From Cristatella mucedo (Eukaryota; Bryozoa; Phylactolaemata; Cristatellidae): a stretch of 64,000 bases of DNA. Positions within the stretch are counted from its first letter, which is position 1. Each line of letters begins with the position of its first letter. A program made the position numbers and the translations under genes. Location: contig WPIO01000074.1 of assembly GCA_009760855.2 (NCBI GenBank), forward strand, positions 705,001-769,000, read 5' to 3'. The notes under the pieces are model-generated. The model was not told the DNA's origin, made no database searches, and saw only the letters and a program-made list of their open reading frames with translations. This document shows, piece by piece, positions 21,491 to 32,077 of the stretch.

Positions 21491-21816
21491 TGTGAGTGCG
21501 TTTGTACGCTTGTGTGCTAGTGCATATGCATGTACGAACGTGTATATCGCTCTAAAAACCAGCATCGCATCGCCTTCACAACGGGTCGCCGGAACATCGG
21601 GGTCTTCGAGCCACGAGCGGCTGGCCTGGTGGACGCTTGCTGCTGCCCTTTCGTTGTGCCTGTAGGCTGCTAGAGCGCATGCGCCGGCCGAGGTTCGCTG
21701 CTAGAACACACGCCGCGCCCGCAGACGACCGGGTTCCTTAATTTTCACTAGAATATTTGGTGGCGCTGGTTGCTCAGGCAAACTGCAGCGGATCACCGGG
21801 CACTTCGTCCGAGCAC

Positions 21817-21846
21817 GTACGTACGTACGTACGTACGTGCGTGCGT
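21817..21846. repeat. (ACGT)n microsatellite
   Basis: Self-complementary ACGT repeated about five times, then GCGT variants. Being self-complementary, it can form a cruciform. Confidence 0.9.
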
Positions 21847-23660
21847 CCTAGCGACTGCTCCCGTCCTCAACGCCCCACTCCGCCCCGACGCTCGGCCAGA
21901 GATCTTTTGCCACTACGTTGGCTTCGGCGAGCGGGCGTCGAATGACGCGCATCGCCCACCCGAGGCCGCTGCGGCGGCGGCAGCGAGGCGGCGCCGAGTG
22001 CTCGGCGGCCGTGCGCATGAGAGCAGGCACCGTACGTCGGCCAGCCTCGCCGAGCCAGTCCGCACGTTCCGCTGGTTGCGACGCTGCGGCGCCGCCCTCG
22101 CAGATCGTCGAGCGCCCTCGCCGCCGCCGCAGTCGCCGCCGCCGCAGTCGCCGCCGCCGCAGTCGCCGCCGCCGCAGTCGCCGCCGCCGCAGTCGCCGCC
22201 GCCGCCGCCTAGAGTGAGCGTCTCACGAGGCGACGACTCGCTCGCGACGCGAAAGAATTCCTCCGCCGCCGCCGACGACGACGATGAAGTTTCAACCCGT
22301 CGGACCCTCGGGTCTCGCGAGTCCATCACTCATAGGATAGCTCGTGAATGAATGGCGGCCCTAAGCCGCGACGAATTATCCGCCATTTGACAACTGGCGG
22401 TCGACGTCCGCGATCGACCGTCTAGGAATCAGAAAAGAAATCGCGCGGCGGTTCGCCGGCGGCGCCGCTGCGTTTGGCGAAGCCTTTGGTGGCCGGGCTG
22501 CGAGTCATATAATCCACCGATCCCTTTGATCTTGCAACCGGCGGTTTCCGGCGAGAGCCAGGATTGTGGGCGGCCGGCTGGGGCTGGAGTTGCTTAGCGA
22601 ATCTCGAGCGGGAGAAGCGGACCGACCTACCCGAAGCCCGCCGCATGGTCGCCCGACCGCACGTGGCTCGCTCAGCCTCGAAGCAGCCTGGAGTGAGCCG
22701 GCGGTCGCCCGGCGATTCTTCGTCGGGGTGTCTCTCAGCCTTCGCTCGTGAGCACGCTTCCAGTGCGCCCCACCGAGCGGCACGTGACCGCAATGGCCGC
22801 AGTGCGCTGCAGAAAGAGAAATCTCGAGAAGCCCGCCCCGGCCTTGCCCAGGACCGCCGTCTCTCGAGGCGAGGGCTCGCGAAGACCACCGCGCCCGTGT
22901 GAAGCCCTCGAGACGTACGCACGCGCCCTGGCCGCCGCCGCGGCGGCGGCAGCCATTCAGCGCTCTATTTGTCCGGCGAGTGGAGGGAGCGGCCCGCAGG
23001 CCAGCGAGCGAGCGAAGTCCCGGCAATCGAGCCGGCGCTTTCGCCAGCCGGCCCCCCCCCAGCACCCGCGTCGGCGGCCGGCTGCAACCGGATGCGCGGA
23101 AGCGGTCGCCGGAGGGTCGGCAGTGGGCAGACGTACGGACGGACGGGCGAGTGGGTAGACTTCGCTGAGCGTGCGTGAAGAGTCAGTCCGAGGCGCCGGC
23201 GACGCCCATTCGAGGCTCTTGCTACCGCCGCGAGCCGGCCGCCTCGGCCTGGATCGGCAGCTAGCTAGTGGCCGGCCGCCGATGGCTCGGCGCCGAGAAA
23301 GACGGGGGCGCTATCGCTCTCACTCCCTTCGGCGTCCAGCCGTGCAGCTGAAGTTTCCCGAAAATAGAGGGAGCTTCATCCGCCAAGAACGCCGGCTTCG
23401 CTGGCTGACTGAGCGGCGGCCAGCCTTGAACGCATCCCGCAGCCCGGCCGGAAGTGCGTCGTCTCCGTCGCCTCGGCCGTCTCGGAGCCACGCGTGCGCT
23501 CGCCGTTTGCCCGGGCGAAATATAGTCTGCTGCACAGAGCGAGCGAGCGGCCGCCGGCACGAAACGCCGCCGTCGAAGGCGGCCGCTCGTCGTCTCTCAG
23601 CTGTAGAGCCCGACATTTCGTTACATTACAACGAGCCGCCGCCGCGCTACCGCCAGGTAT
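21847..23660. other. Long GC-rich domain, no recognisable gene
   Basis: This is one of the longest CpG-rich stretches. Frames of 100-190 codons are open on both strands over the same bases, as expected without selection at this composition. I searched for bHLH, homeodomain, kinase, zinc-finger and similar motifs by eye and found none. It could be promoter or UTR sequence of a gene outside the window. Confidence 0.4.
22118..22207. repeat. 15-bp minisatellite (CCG-rich), five to six copies
   Basis: Unit TCGCCGCCGCCGCAG from 22118 repeats five times perfectly, then decays into CCG. Confidence 0.95.
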
Positions 23661-24154
23661 GATCGAATAATGCACACACGGAGCGCCGCCGCAGGAAAGC
23701 GAGGCATACGGAAATACAGGAAGCGAGGAATACAGAAAGCGAGGAATACAGGAAGCGAGGCACACGGAAGGCCGCTGGAAGGAAGCTGGTCAATCCGGAC
23801 TCAGGCGCATCGTAAGGTGCCCCTCAATCTCGTCTTTCTAGGCCCTCGTGTGAGTGGCCTCCCTCCCATTTTCCTCGTATCGTTGTGCCCCAGTTCTCTC
23901 TTCAGTTTCGCGAACCGCTTCGAAACACGCGCGGCGCTTCGCTCCAACGCTTCGCTCCACCGCCATCCTCCTGCGTTCCTCCGAGTCCTCGCCGCGTTTC
24001 CGCCGCCTCGTTCCTATCCTCCTTCCGCTCCACGGCACTCCTTCCGCTCCAAGCCACGCCTTCCTTCTTCTATTTCTCCAGAATTTGCTCCCGTCTCTAT
24101 TGTCTTTTTCCGCCATATGTGCTACTTGCTCTTCTCTTTCTCGGCTTCCTCGCT
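23661..24154. other. Pyrimidine-rich spacer before an L2 copy
   Basis: It begins with a GGAAGCGAGGAATACAG repeat (about 23710-23765, 3-4 units) and continues as C/T-rich sequence. No gene is recognised. Confidence 0.4.
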
Positions 24155-25265
24155 TCCTCTAGGCTTTCACTTCTATGCGGATGACACTCAGTTGTACCTT
24201 TGCTTTGATCCCTCCCAGCCTTCGAGCACCTCAAATTCTCTCAACTCACTTGCTGCATGCATTGATGACATCCGATCATGGATGGCAGCAAATTTTCTAA
24301 AACTAAACGATGATAAAACTAACTTACTAGTTATGGGCAAACCTAGTGTTATTCAGAAATTGGAAAGGCTGACTTTCAAATTGGTTCTGCCAGCATATCT
24401 CCAGTTGAATCAGCTCGAAATCTAGGTGTCATATTCCAAAGGGACCTCTCGTTAGACGACCACATCAGCTCCACAGTCAAATCAGCCTATTTTCAGCTTC
24501 ATAACATTGCTAAAATTAGGGCTTGTTTAGATAAGGATACCACGTCCAAGTTGGTCCATGCATTCGTGACATCTCGTCTCGACTTCTGCAACTCACTGCT
24601 TACTGGCCTACCAGCATGTGCGATCAGGCGATTGCAGCTGGTGCAAAACTCTGCAGCTAGGCTTGTCTGTCGTGAGCGTCGCAGTTGCCACATTACTCCA
24701 CTTCTCGCCGACCTGCACTGGTTACCAGTCAAGCAACGGATTGACTTCAAGGTTTTGTCGCTCACTTTTAGGTCTCTTCATTCTATGGCTCCAGCCTATC
24801 TTTCAGAGATACTACCCCATCAGGCAAAGCATCGTACCACTCGCTTTTCGGAATCCAACAGTCTAGAAATACCTCGTACAAACCTTAAATCCTTTGGAGA
24901 CCGTGCATTTAGCTCGTATGCTCCCACAGCCTGGAACTCCCTCCCGACCTGCATCAGAACATCCCCTGACCTGACCACATTTAAAAGAAACTTAAAAACA
25001 TACCTATTTAGGACAGCATTTAGTGGGTCCTTGTGATTCGTCCTCGATGTGCTCATGCGTGCTGACACTGTTCATGCTGCCACTAACCACATTTGCATGC
25101 TGACCCAGTGCATGTAACCCCTAACCATGTTATTCATTTTGTTTGTTTTTCAAGCATGATTTTACTTACTATTCTGTTGCGTATCACTTTGCAGCAAATG
25201 TGAAGCGCCTAGAGAGAGATTGAGTTCTCTGAGGGCGCTTTATCAAGTGCAATATTATTATTATA
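24155..25265 (+). mobile_element. L2-like LINE, 3' half with complete 3' end
   Basis: This is the best-preserved 3' half in the window. It starts at GFHFYADDTQLYLCFDPSQP, with the YADD active site intact. It continues through MAANFLKLNDDKTNLLVMGK, is frameshifted near 24380, then is open from 24551 to 25036 (KLVHAFVTSRLDFCNSLLTG through HITPLLADLHWLPVKQRID, ending RTAFSGSL and a stop). The 3' UTR of about 200 bases ends in the tail AGAGAGATTGAGTTCTCTGA GGGCGCTTT and a TTA microsatellite. It lacks the endonuclease and the N-terminal RT, so it is a 5'-truncated pseudogene. Confidence 0.92.
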
Positions 25266-25689
25266 TTATTATTCCTCGTATTACTTGAACGAAAACTAGT
25301 AATTACGTCTTGGTCGCGATGTATGTATTAGTATATATATATATTATATTATATTATATGTATGTATTAGTGATGTATTTCCCAGAGCCCCGCAGCTTGG
25401 CAGTGAGCAATGCTGCCGGCACTTTTTGAGGTTCGCCCTTCGCGTTTCCACCTTCCCCAATGCATTGTGGACCATCCGGTTACTTTCAGGGTGTATTGAA
25501 TAGGGAAAAATGTACGGCAGAATTCGAACACGAACTTCAAATTTTGGAGTGTGAAAAAAAATAATAAGTAGACTACCGGAACATCTCTCAAATTCCCAAA
25601 GGACAAACGTGCACTCTCACAAAGAAGCTTGCACACATCCGGGAGAGAGGCTCGCGTATGCATACTCTGGGCCCCCACTTAGACCGATC

Positions 25690-26110
25690 CAAAGAAGCGT
25701 GCTTCCTAGGGGTGTTTTGCGTGTTGACAGTCAGTATGTTACCTCTAACCCAAAGGTTCTCGACCCTCCTAACGCCGCGACCCTTTAATACAGTTCCTCA
25801 TGTTGTGCCGACACCTAACCGTAGAATTATTGCATGCGAAATGTGGAAATGCGTGTTTTCCAATCGTCTTTGGCGACCCAGTGAGAGGGTTGTTCGACGC
25901 CCAAAGGGGTCGCGATCCAAAAGGTTGAGAACCGCTGCTCTAACCGCATTATGCAGTATTATGAGTTGATACTGGGCATGTAACCACAAATCATTAGATC
26001 ATGCTTCCTTCACAACATATGTAAAGTGTGTAGACAGAAATTGAGGTCTCTAGGGGAGCTACACAAACGTATTATAAATACATTACAGTAGTACAGTAGT
26101 ATTTATTATT
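25690..26110 (+). mobile_element. Decayed L2-like 3' end carrying a hAT insertion
   Basis: It retains the L2 3' UTR order: CTAACCGCATTATGC, GGGCATGTAACC, ACATATGTAAAGTG and TTGAGGTCTCTAGGGGAGC, then an AT-rich end. The hAT element at 25751-25937 interrupts it and duplicates 8 bases of it. Decay is greater than in the neighbouring copy at 24155, so this insertion is probably older. Confidence 0.65.
25751..25937. mobile_element. Non-autonomous hAT element, SPIN-like (Buster group)
   Basis: This is a 187-base element with imperfect terminal inverted repeats: CAAAGGTTCTCGACC at the left and GGTTGAGAACCGCTG at the right. It is flanked by a perfect 8-base target duplication CTCTAACC (25743-25750 and 25938-25945), which fits the nnnTAnnn preference of Buster-type hATs. 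Subterminal sequence (GCCGCGACCCTTTAATACAG, then TTCCTCATGTTGTG; on the right CCAAAGGGGTCGCGA) matches what I recall of the SPIN consensus. The interior is short, so it is a MITE-type deletion derivative with no transposase. The match to SPIN is from memory and needs alignment. Confidence 0.85.
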
Positions 26111-26382
26111 ATAGTCTCAGCAGGTCAAGTTTCTGGCCACTCTCATGACTGAACCAGAGGGTACGAACCAGCATGTCGCATAAACATGTTGCACATATTA
26201 TTATTATTGGCTGTAGTTATAGCACTTGCCTATGCGTAAATGGGACACAGTATTTTGCACTCTCTACCCTGCTATCCCACTCTCATTTATCAACCTATAC
26301 ATTTGTAGAGGTATACTATATTTAGTAAACCTATGAGCACACACACACAAACACACACACACAAACACACACACACACACAT
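26111..26382. other. AT-rich spacer with a (CA)n tract
   Basis: A CA run with AAAC interruptions lies at 26338-26381. Nothing else recognised. Confidence 0.5.
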
Positions 26383-26480
26383 ATAATAATAATAATAATC
26401 ATTCACTTGATAAAGCGCCCTCAGAGAACTTAATCTCTCTCTAGGCGCTTTACATTTGCTGTAAAGTGAAGTGAAGTGAT
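26383..26480 (-). mobile_element. L2-like LINE tail
   Basis: Minus strand: AAAGCGCCTAGAGAGAGATT, AAGTTCTCTGAGGGCGC and an ATT microsatellite end. Only the last ~90 bases are present. Confidence 0.8.
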
Positions 26481-26507
26481 GATGACCACCTGAGCTACAT
26501 ATATGTA

Positions 26508-26512
<5 letters not shown>

Positions 26513-26561
<49 letters not shown>

Positions 26562-26572
26562 GTATATGTATA
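26513..26572. repeat. (TA)n microsatellite
   Basis: About 20 TA units followed by TATG variants. Confidence 0.95.
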
Positions 26573-26877
26573 ATAGGAACTCGTTGCAGCAGCTGATATC
26601 TCGGCTGCCACGTACTACTTAGACCGTCGTCGAATTAGCAAGAAGAGCAGGTGACATCGACAGGTGGCATGTTGAAGTGAGATAAAGAGGTAAGACGGAC
26701 GAGTGAGATTGGGAGGTGTATCGACCACCTGAGCTACTATCAAAACGGCTCAGCTAATCGAACCATCTGACATGACACCAAGCGTTTTGAACTGGAAATG
26801 CTCTCCTGGCCGCACGGCGGCAGCTGCTGCTGTTGCTGCCGGCTCATCAACTGACGCTCTAGCTGGTGGTAAATAAA
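26573..26877. other. Spacer, nothing recognised
   Basis: A short run of GCTGCTGCTGTTGCTGCC lies at about 26823-26840. No gene signature. Confidence 0.35.
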
Positions 26878-27093
26878 TATTTTTGAAAAAGCACAAGCCG
26901 ATTTAACAGTCTTTTTTGCATAGCGGCAGAAGACCCTTGAAGGCTATCGCCACCGTTTGCAGCAGCGGCAATGAAGGATCGCGCACAGCAGGAATCGAGC
27001 CCGTGGCCTCGCTCGCTCTTCACGACGTCGGTCCTCGGTCCCGGGGTCGCGAAGAGCGACCGCCTTACCTAGTGCGCCTTTGCGGCTCGACTA
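26878..27093 (-). mobile_element. SINE-1 copy with an internal insertion
   Basis: Minus strand: head and A box (CTAGGTAAGGCGGTCGC), B box region GGGCTCGATTCC, core and AAATCGGCTTGTGC before a T-rich end. About 25 extra GC-rich bases lie between the A and B boxes relative to other copies. Confidence 0.8.
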
Positions 27094-28001
27094 GCGCGTC
27101 GGTCCCGGGCCGCTCGCCAGTACGAGGCTCGCTCCGACGAGGCGACAGCCTCGTCCTGCGTAGCTCCTCCTACGAGGCAGCCTCGGCGGTCCGAATCTTC
27201 GCAGCTTCGCCCCGGCCCAGGCAAACTCGCAGGGATGGCCGCAGCGGCGTGTAGCCAGCACCCAGCTGGGCGGCACGCTGCGACGTTAACCGAAGAGCCG
27301 TCGAAGCTCAACAGGGCCACTATCGAAGCTACGGCTTTCAGCCCTTGCTCGTCTGTGCACGACGACGGGGAAGGAGCCAGCTGCTAGAAGAGCCACTTCG
27401 GAAACCGAGCGCACGCGAACTCGGCACGCGCGCTCAGGTTTGTGCCCTTCAACTTTTTTGCCCTTCAACTTTCAACTTTTTTTTCGCCCTTCTTCTTTTG
27501 CTAGGAGAGGGCGTGGAAATGCCTCAAGTCGCTGGAAGTCGCGCCCCCTAGAGCACAGGGTCAGAGTCGATCGATCGCGAGCGAGCGACGGCGGCGAAGA
27601 AGGAGAGCCGGCTTGTTTCGCCGACATCCGTCCGGATCCTTCGGCCGGAGCCGAATTACTCTTCTTCTTTCCTCACCGTCGGCCGCCGGCGACGAGCAGC
27701 AGCCGGAGTGAGCGACAAAAGTCCGGCGTTACGTCACGACGCCGGATTGCGGATCTTTCGCTCCCGTCTGTGAGTCGTCGTGAATTGCTAGATAAATGAA
27801 AAAAATAGATGAATAAATAGCACAGAATGCGTAGCGCGATGGCTCGTCTTCACGAGTACTTTTTCAGGAAACTATCTCGAATAGATTAAATTTGTTCCAG
27901 GATTCATGATCTACCCGGCCGTACCCGTATTAGGGCAGTCGTACATCGGTGTACATACAGCGAGCGAAAGACGCTTACGAGCACCGGATCAAAGATACCG
28001 A
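27094..28001. other. GC-rich to mixed intergenic DNA, nothing recognised
   Basis: Open frames up to 119 codons lack recognisable domains. Confidence 0.4.
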
Positions 28002-28061
28002 GGTCGAATGTCTGATGGAAAGGTCGAAGGTCTGATGGAAAGGTCGAAGGTCTGACGGAAA
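28002..28061. repeat. 20-bp minisatellite, three copies
   Basis: Unit GGTCGAAGGTCTGATGGAAA at 28002, 28022 and 28042 with single-base differences. Confidence 0.95.
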
Positions 28062-31000
28062 GGACAGCAAGTCGGCTTTCAGTTGGAGAAGCGGGATGGT
28101 GATTGCAATTGAAGCCGTCCGTGATGGCAACTCTCACAAACTCTCGAAGTTGCCAAACATTTCGCTGCCTTAGAAAGTTAGCGCGGCAGACATTTATTCT
28201 ATTGCTCATAGTAGCTAGATTGAAAGTAATGAGGAATTAGTCGAGGCGATTTTAACGATTGCCCCGGCCAGGACCGTTAAAGCAAGCGGCGATGGCGAGT
28301 GTAGATAAGAAACTTTCAATTTGTTTATTTGTTCATTCGAAACTCAGACCGCTCAATCTTAGGCCGGCCCGCAGCGAGAAACCGGCCGTCTGCTTCGTCA
28401 TCATCTTCTTGTGCTTGAAGAGTCACCGGCGCTTGGCGCCCGCCCGCTGACGTCGGCTGCTTCGATCTGCTGGCACCTTCGAAAAAAAGTACCGTTCGGG
28501 CGTGGGTCGCACGAGCGAGCCCGGCCTTCCCACAAGGGTCTCATTTTCTTTACCAGTACGGTAGCAGCTTATTTAGCAGCATAAAATGTCCTGTCGCCGC
28601 AGGGAGCCAAACTCGCGTTCGTCTGAGGCAGCGACTTTAGCACCGAGCCACCCTGCTCCCAGCGAGCCAATTCTCGTACGAAGCTGCGAATGAATCATCG
28701 CTAGTCACAAGGGTGAACTTCTCACCCCAAGCTTCATTCACGGGTTCTCGTCGATTTCAGCCGTTCTTTCGCCGCCTTCGTGAATATCTTATGCGTCTTC
28801 TGCTCCTCGAACAGATGGCGGCCGCGAGCGAACTCTCCGGGTCGGTAGCTCACACCCGACGCCTTGCCACCAGCCGTAGGGCGGCGGCGGCGGCGGTGGC
28901 AGGCTCGGCGTGCTCGACTGGTGGAGCACTAGCCGCCGGCGACGGGGCGAAGGCCGGTCGTAACTTGCAGCCAGCACGATGGGCATGCACGCAGTGCACG
29001 AAGGCCGGCCGCGCGCGGCAGCGAGCATCGCTACTCTAGGCCGCCGCCGCCGCCACCTTCTCGACGCCCCGCGACGACGGACGCCTCGCCGCCGGCCAAG
29101 TTCGTGCGAGCGAGCGCGAGCGAGCGCCGCGACATCGCGGGCGCGAGATCAAAATAACCCGACGGAGCGGCATTCTCGTGTTTACTTAGCAGGAAAGACA
29201 GCCGAACCGCGGCATCATTCCTTTGGCTGGCTGCCTGTTAATGCCGCGCCGCATCTACATTTTCAATGAGTTCCGCAGGCCTCGGCGGTGCTTTCAACGA
29301 CGCCGCGCTGCGCCGCTGGTCGGCGCTCCACCGAATCGCCGCTCCTCCCCGCTCGCTCGCCGCTCGGAGCGCCGCTGCAGGCTCGGGGTGGCGGCCGCCT
29401 CGAGAGCCGCTGCTGATGCTGAGCCGGTGCGAGTCTCGCAAGCGACGTGCAACTGCGACCGGATATCACGTCCCTTTCCCCACCGTGGCCGCTAGATCTT
29501 CGAGCCAGCCTGCCGCAGCAGTGCCACCAACGTCGAACGCGGGTGCAGCGCTCAAATAGTCGTTTGCCGCCGAAGCGAGGCGCTCTGGCGCCGACCGGAG
29601 CGTTGGCGCGCGGGGGGGGGGGGAGCGGAGGTGGATAGTCGCCGCCGATTGCCTCAAGGGCACCTATCGAGGACAGCTAGGCGGCGAAGTCAATTACTGA
29701 CGACAGCGACAGCGTGGGGAGGGAGGAAGCGGGGAGGGAGGACGGGGGCAGCACTTGCGGCTGCTGCGGCAATTGGCGGCCGTGGCAGTCTCCCGAGGCT
29801 TGCGGCCCCTGTGAAAAAGCTGATCGCTGCGTCGCCTACCCCCCAGCCTGCTGCGCTGCCACGCCGTTCGAGGGCAGGAGGGCGACGAGCTGAGCGCTGG
29901 GCAGTGCGCTGGCGGCGAGTCTCGCTCTGCCGGCCTCCTGAGCTCAGAGAGGCGTGGAGCTGGCTCGAGGTCGGCGCAGTGCGTCGGGGCCAGGCAGGCT
30001 GCTTGCGGCAGCATGCAGAGGTATGCTGCCTGGCTCCGACGAGCTGGCCGGCCGGCCCCGACGAGCCGTCGCCGCCGCCGCCGCCGCCGCCGCCGTCGGA
30101 CCGGCGACCGCCCGAGGGATTACTGCGACCCACCGGGCGCCGGTCTCCACGCGGCGAGTGGCGCCCCGACCGCTTCGCATGCCGATTAATTAGCATTAGC
30201 GTTCGCGCGGGCGTGGCGGCGTCTCCGCGAACGCGCCGCCCAAGCCGGAGTCGCCAGGTCGGCGTCGGCGGCGCTCTAGCGAAGCGTGGCGACGACCGGC
30301 AGAGGCCCACGACGTCAGTCGTCCGTGACCGTCGTGGGAGCGGTGCTAGGCGCCGCGGCACAAAGGACTCGCCCGCCCCGGTGGAGCGCGAACGACGGGC
30401 GAGCGCACCAGCGGCGGGCGCTGTGCCAGCCGCCACGCACGGCGCCCGCCGATGCAGGCGCGATGCAGACACACGCGGCTCGTCGCCCCGCCCCCGCCGC
30501 CATTTCGCCCGCCCTGCAGCTCCTGCCTGCAGCTGACGAGTCGCTGCCCTCGTCGCTTGCTCGTCTGCCTTCCTCTTTCTGGTGGGCGATTGCTTGGCGG
30601 CCAGCGCCGGACGCCGCTGCGTCCCGTTTCGGATTCCAGTGCCGGACGAGTGCCGCCCGCAACTAGCTCGCTCGCTCGAGAGGCTTGGCTGGCAAGCACG
30701 CGTCGAGGGTTGACTGGCTCGAGCTGCCTCGACCGCCGCCGCCGCTAGCGCGCCCGTCCACCCGCCCTTTGTACCGTACCGGTACGGCTACCTTGCCGAC
30801 CCATCAGCATCCGCCCCACCGGGCCGCCTTGCGAGCGGAGTGCCGCTCGCTCGGGTGAGAGGTCGGCTTGAGCCGCCGTTCTCCGCCTTCGCCCGCCGCT
30901 GAGCTCGGGCCGTACGACTGTCGGTAGGTAGGCCTCTCCGAGCGCTGCTCCGAGGAATAATGCAGTAGGTCCAGCGGACAGGATGAAGAACTGAGGACGA

Positions 31001-31195
31001 AAATAGGCGGAGGTGCCGACTTATCGCCGAGGACGATTCGGCAGCGTTGAGAGGGGTGGTCACGGGTCTCGTCTACGATCGAGCGGCGGCCGGAGGCGCA
31101 AGTGGCGAAACAGTGAAGCACCGCCGAGCTGCGCCGCCGAAGCGGTGGCGACCGGTATGAGGCTTTCGCAACGACCGGTGCGAAGAATGCGCAAG
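28062..31195. other. Upstream GC-rich domain of the HES locus, no gene called
   Basis: This is mixed sequence to about 28.9 kb, then strongly CpG-rich. Frames of up to 301 codons (29631-30536 +) and 260 codons (29690-30472 -) are open on both strands over the same bases and are rich in Ala, Arg, Pro and Gly, so I treat them as compositional. A G run of about 12 lies near 29612. Distal regulatory sequence for the HES gene is possible but not shown. Confidence 0.4.
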
Positions 31196-31258
31196 CGCCG
31201 AGGCTACGGCGGCAGCCGCCGAGGCTACGGCGGCAGCCGCAGAGGCTACGGTGGCAGC
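31196..31258. repeat. 21-bp minisatellite, three copies
   Basis: Unit CGCCGAGGCTACGGCGGCAG plus C at 31196, 31217 and 31238. One + frame reads RRGYGGS repeats, which look RGG-like, but the surrounding frame has no other support. Confidence 0.95.
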
Positions 31259-31537
31259 CGCTGCCGTGCGAACATTCGCAGAGCGAAGGCGGGCGTGTTT
31301 TCTTTGCCGTTTCAAAGCAAACAGCTTGCAAGCCCAGAGCGAGCCGCCGATCCAGAGTGGGGGCGTAGTTCGCATATCGAGAGAATGAGGGGCAAATGAA
31401 GGGCCAACGGGGTAGGGCAAGCGTAAAGGGGGGAGGCGGGGGTAGTAGGAGAGGGGCGGAGGAGAGGGGGCGGGGGAGAGGGTCGGACGGGGAGCGGGCC
31501 AACAGGAGGTTTCGGCGGCCGGGCCGAGGCCTCCCTC

Positions 31538-31926
31538 ATTGGCTCTGAGACGGATCGCCCACGCTCCTCGCCCCAAGCAGCCCACCCTTCGCCGGGGGGG
31601 GGGGTGGCACCGCTGAGCGGCGGGCGTGCGGCGCACGCGCGGCAGCGCACGCGCGGCTGCATTCCAGAGGGCGGCGGGCGGCCAGCCGGCCGGCGGGCGG
31701 GCGGCGGGCGGTCGGCCGGCTGCGTTCGCAGGGAGCTCGAGCGGCGGCAGCGGCGGCGGGGAATGGGTCGCTCGAGCCAATCGCGCTCGCGTGACGCGCG
31801 CGCGATTGGCTCGCGTGCTCGCGACTTCGACGGCAGAGGCCGCCGGAGAGGGCGGGCACGCACGGTCACGCCCCTCGGAGCGCGCCATTGGCCGGCGGCC
31901 GCCGCCGCGCGACCTGTTGCTATTGG
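31538..31926. promoter_or_regulatory. Cluster of five CCAAT boxes upstream of the HES gene
   Basis: CCAAT/ATTGG pentamers occur at 31538-31542, 31777-31781, 31805-31809, 31887-31891 and 31922-31926, four of them within 150 bases. The second and third form the inverted repeat CGAGCCAATCGCG / CGCGATTGGCTCG (31773-31785 and 31801-31813) around GTGACGCG, which holds a CRE half-site. CCAAT boxes are bound by NF-Y and are common in TATA-less CpG-island promoters. No TATA box is seen, and the last box is about 150 bases from the proposed start codon. Confidence 0.55.
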
Positions 31927-32077
31927 CCGACGAGGCCTCTAATTGCCGATCGGCCGGCGGCCTCCGGTCGGCATTCGCGAGTTCGCCACCGCCGCCGCCG
32001 TTCGTAGGCGTCGCGTGGAGGAGTCGCAGCGTCAGGGTATCGGCAAGCGGCGCTTGGTTCATTCTTCCGGCCGCTTC

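Noticed and set aside
29631-30536. 301-codon + frame in GC-rich DNA
   Set aside because: Composition-driven Ala/Arg/Pro protein overlapped by a 260-codon frame on the other strand. No domain and no splice partner.
31013-31399. RGG-like frame RRGYGGS x3, suggesting an RNA-binding protein
   Set aside because: Only three units of a 21-bp minisatellite; the rest of the frame is unlike any RGG protein and lies in the HES upstream region.
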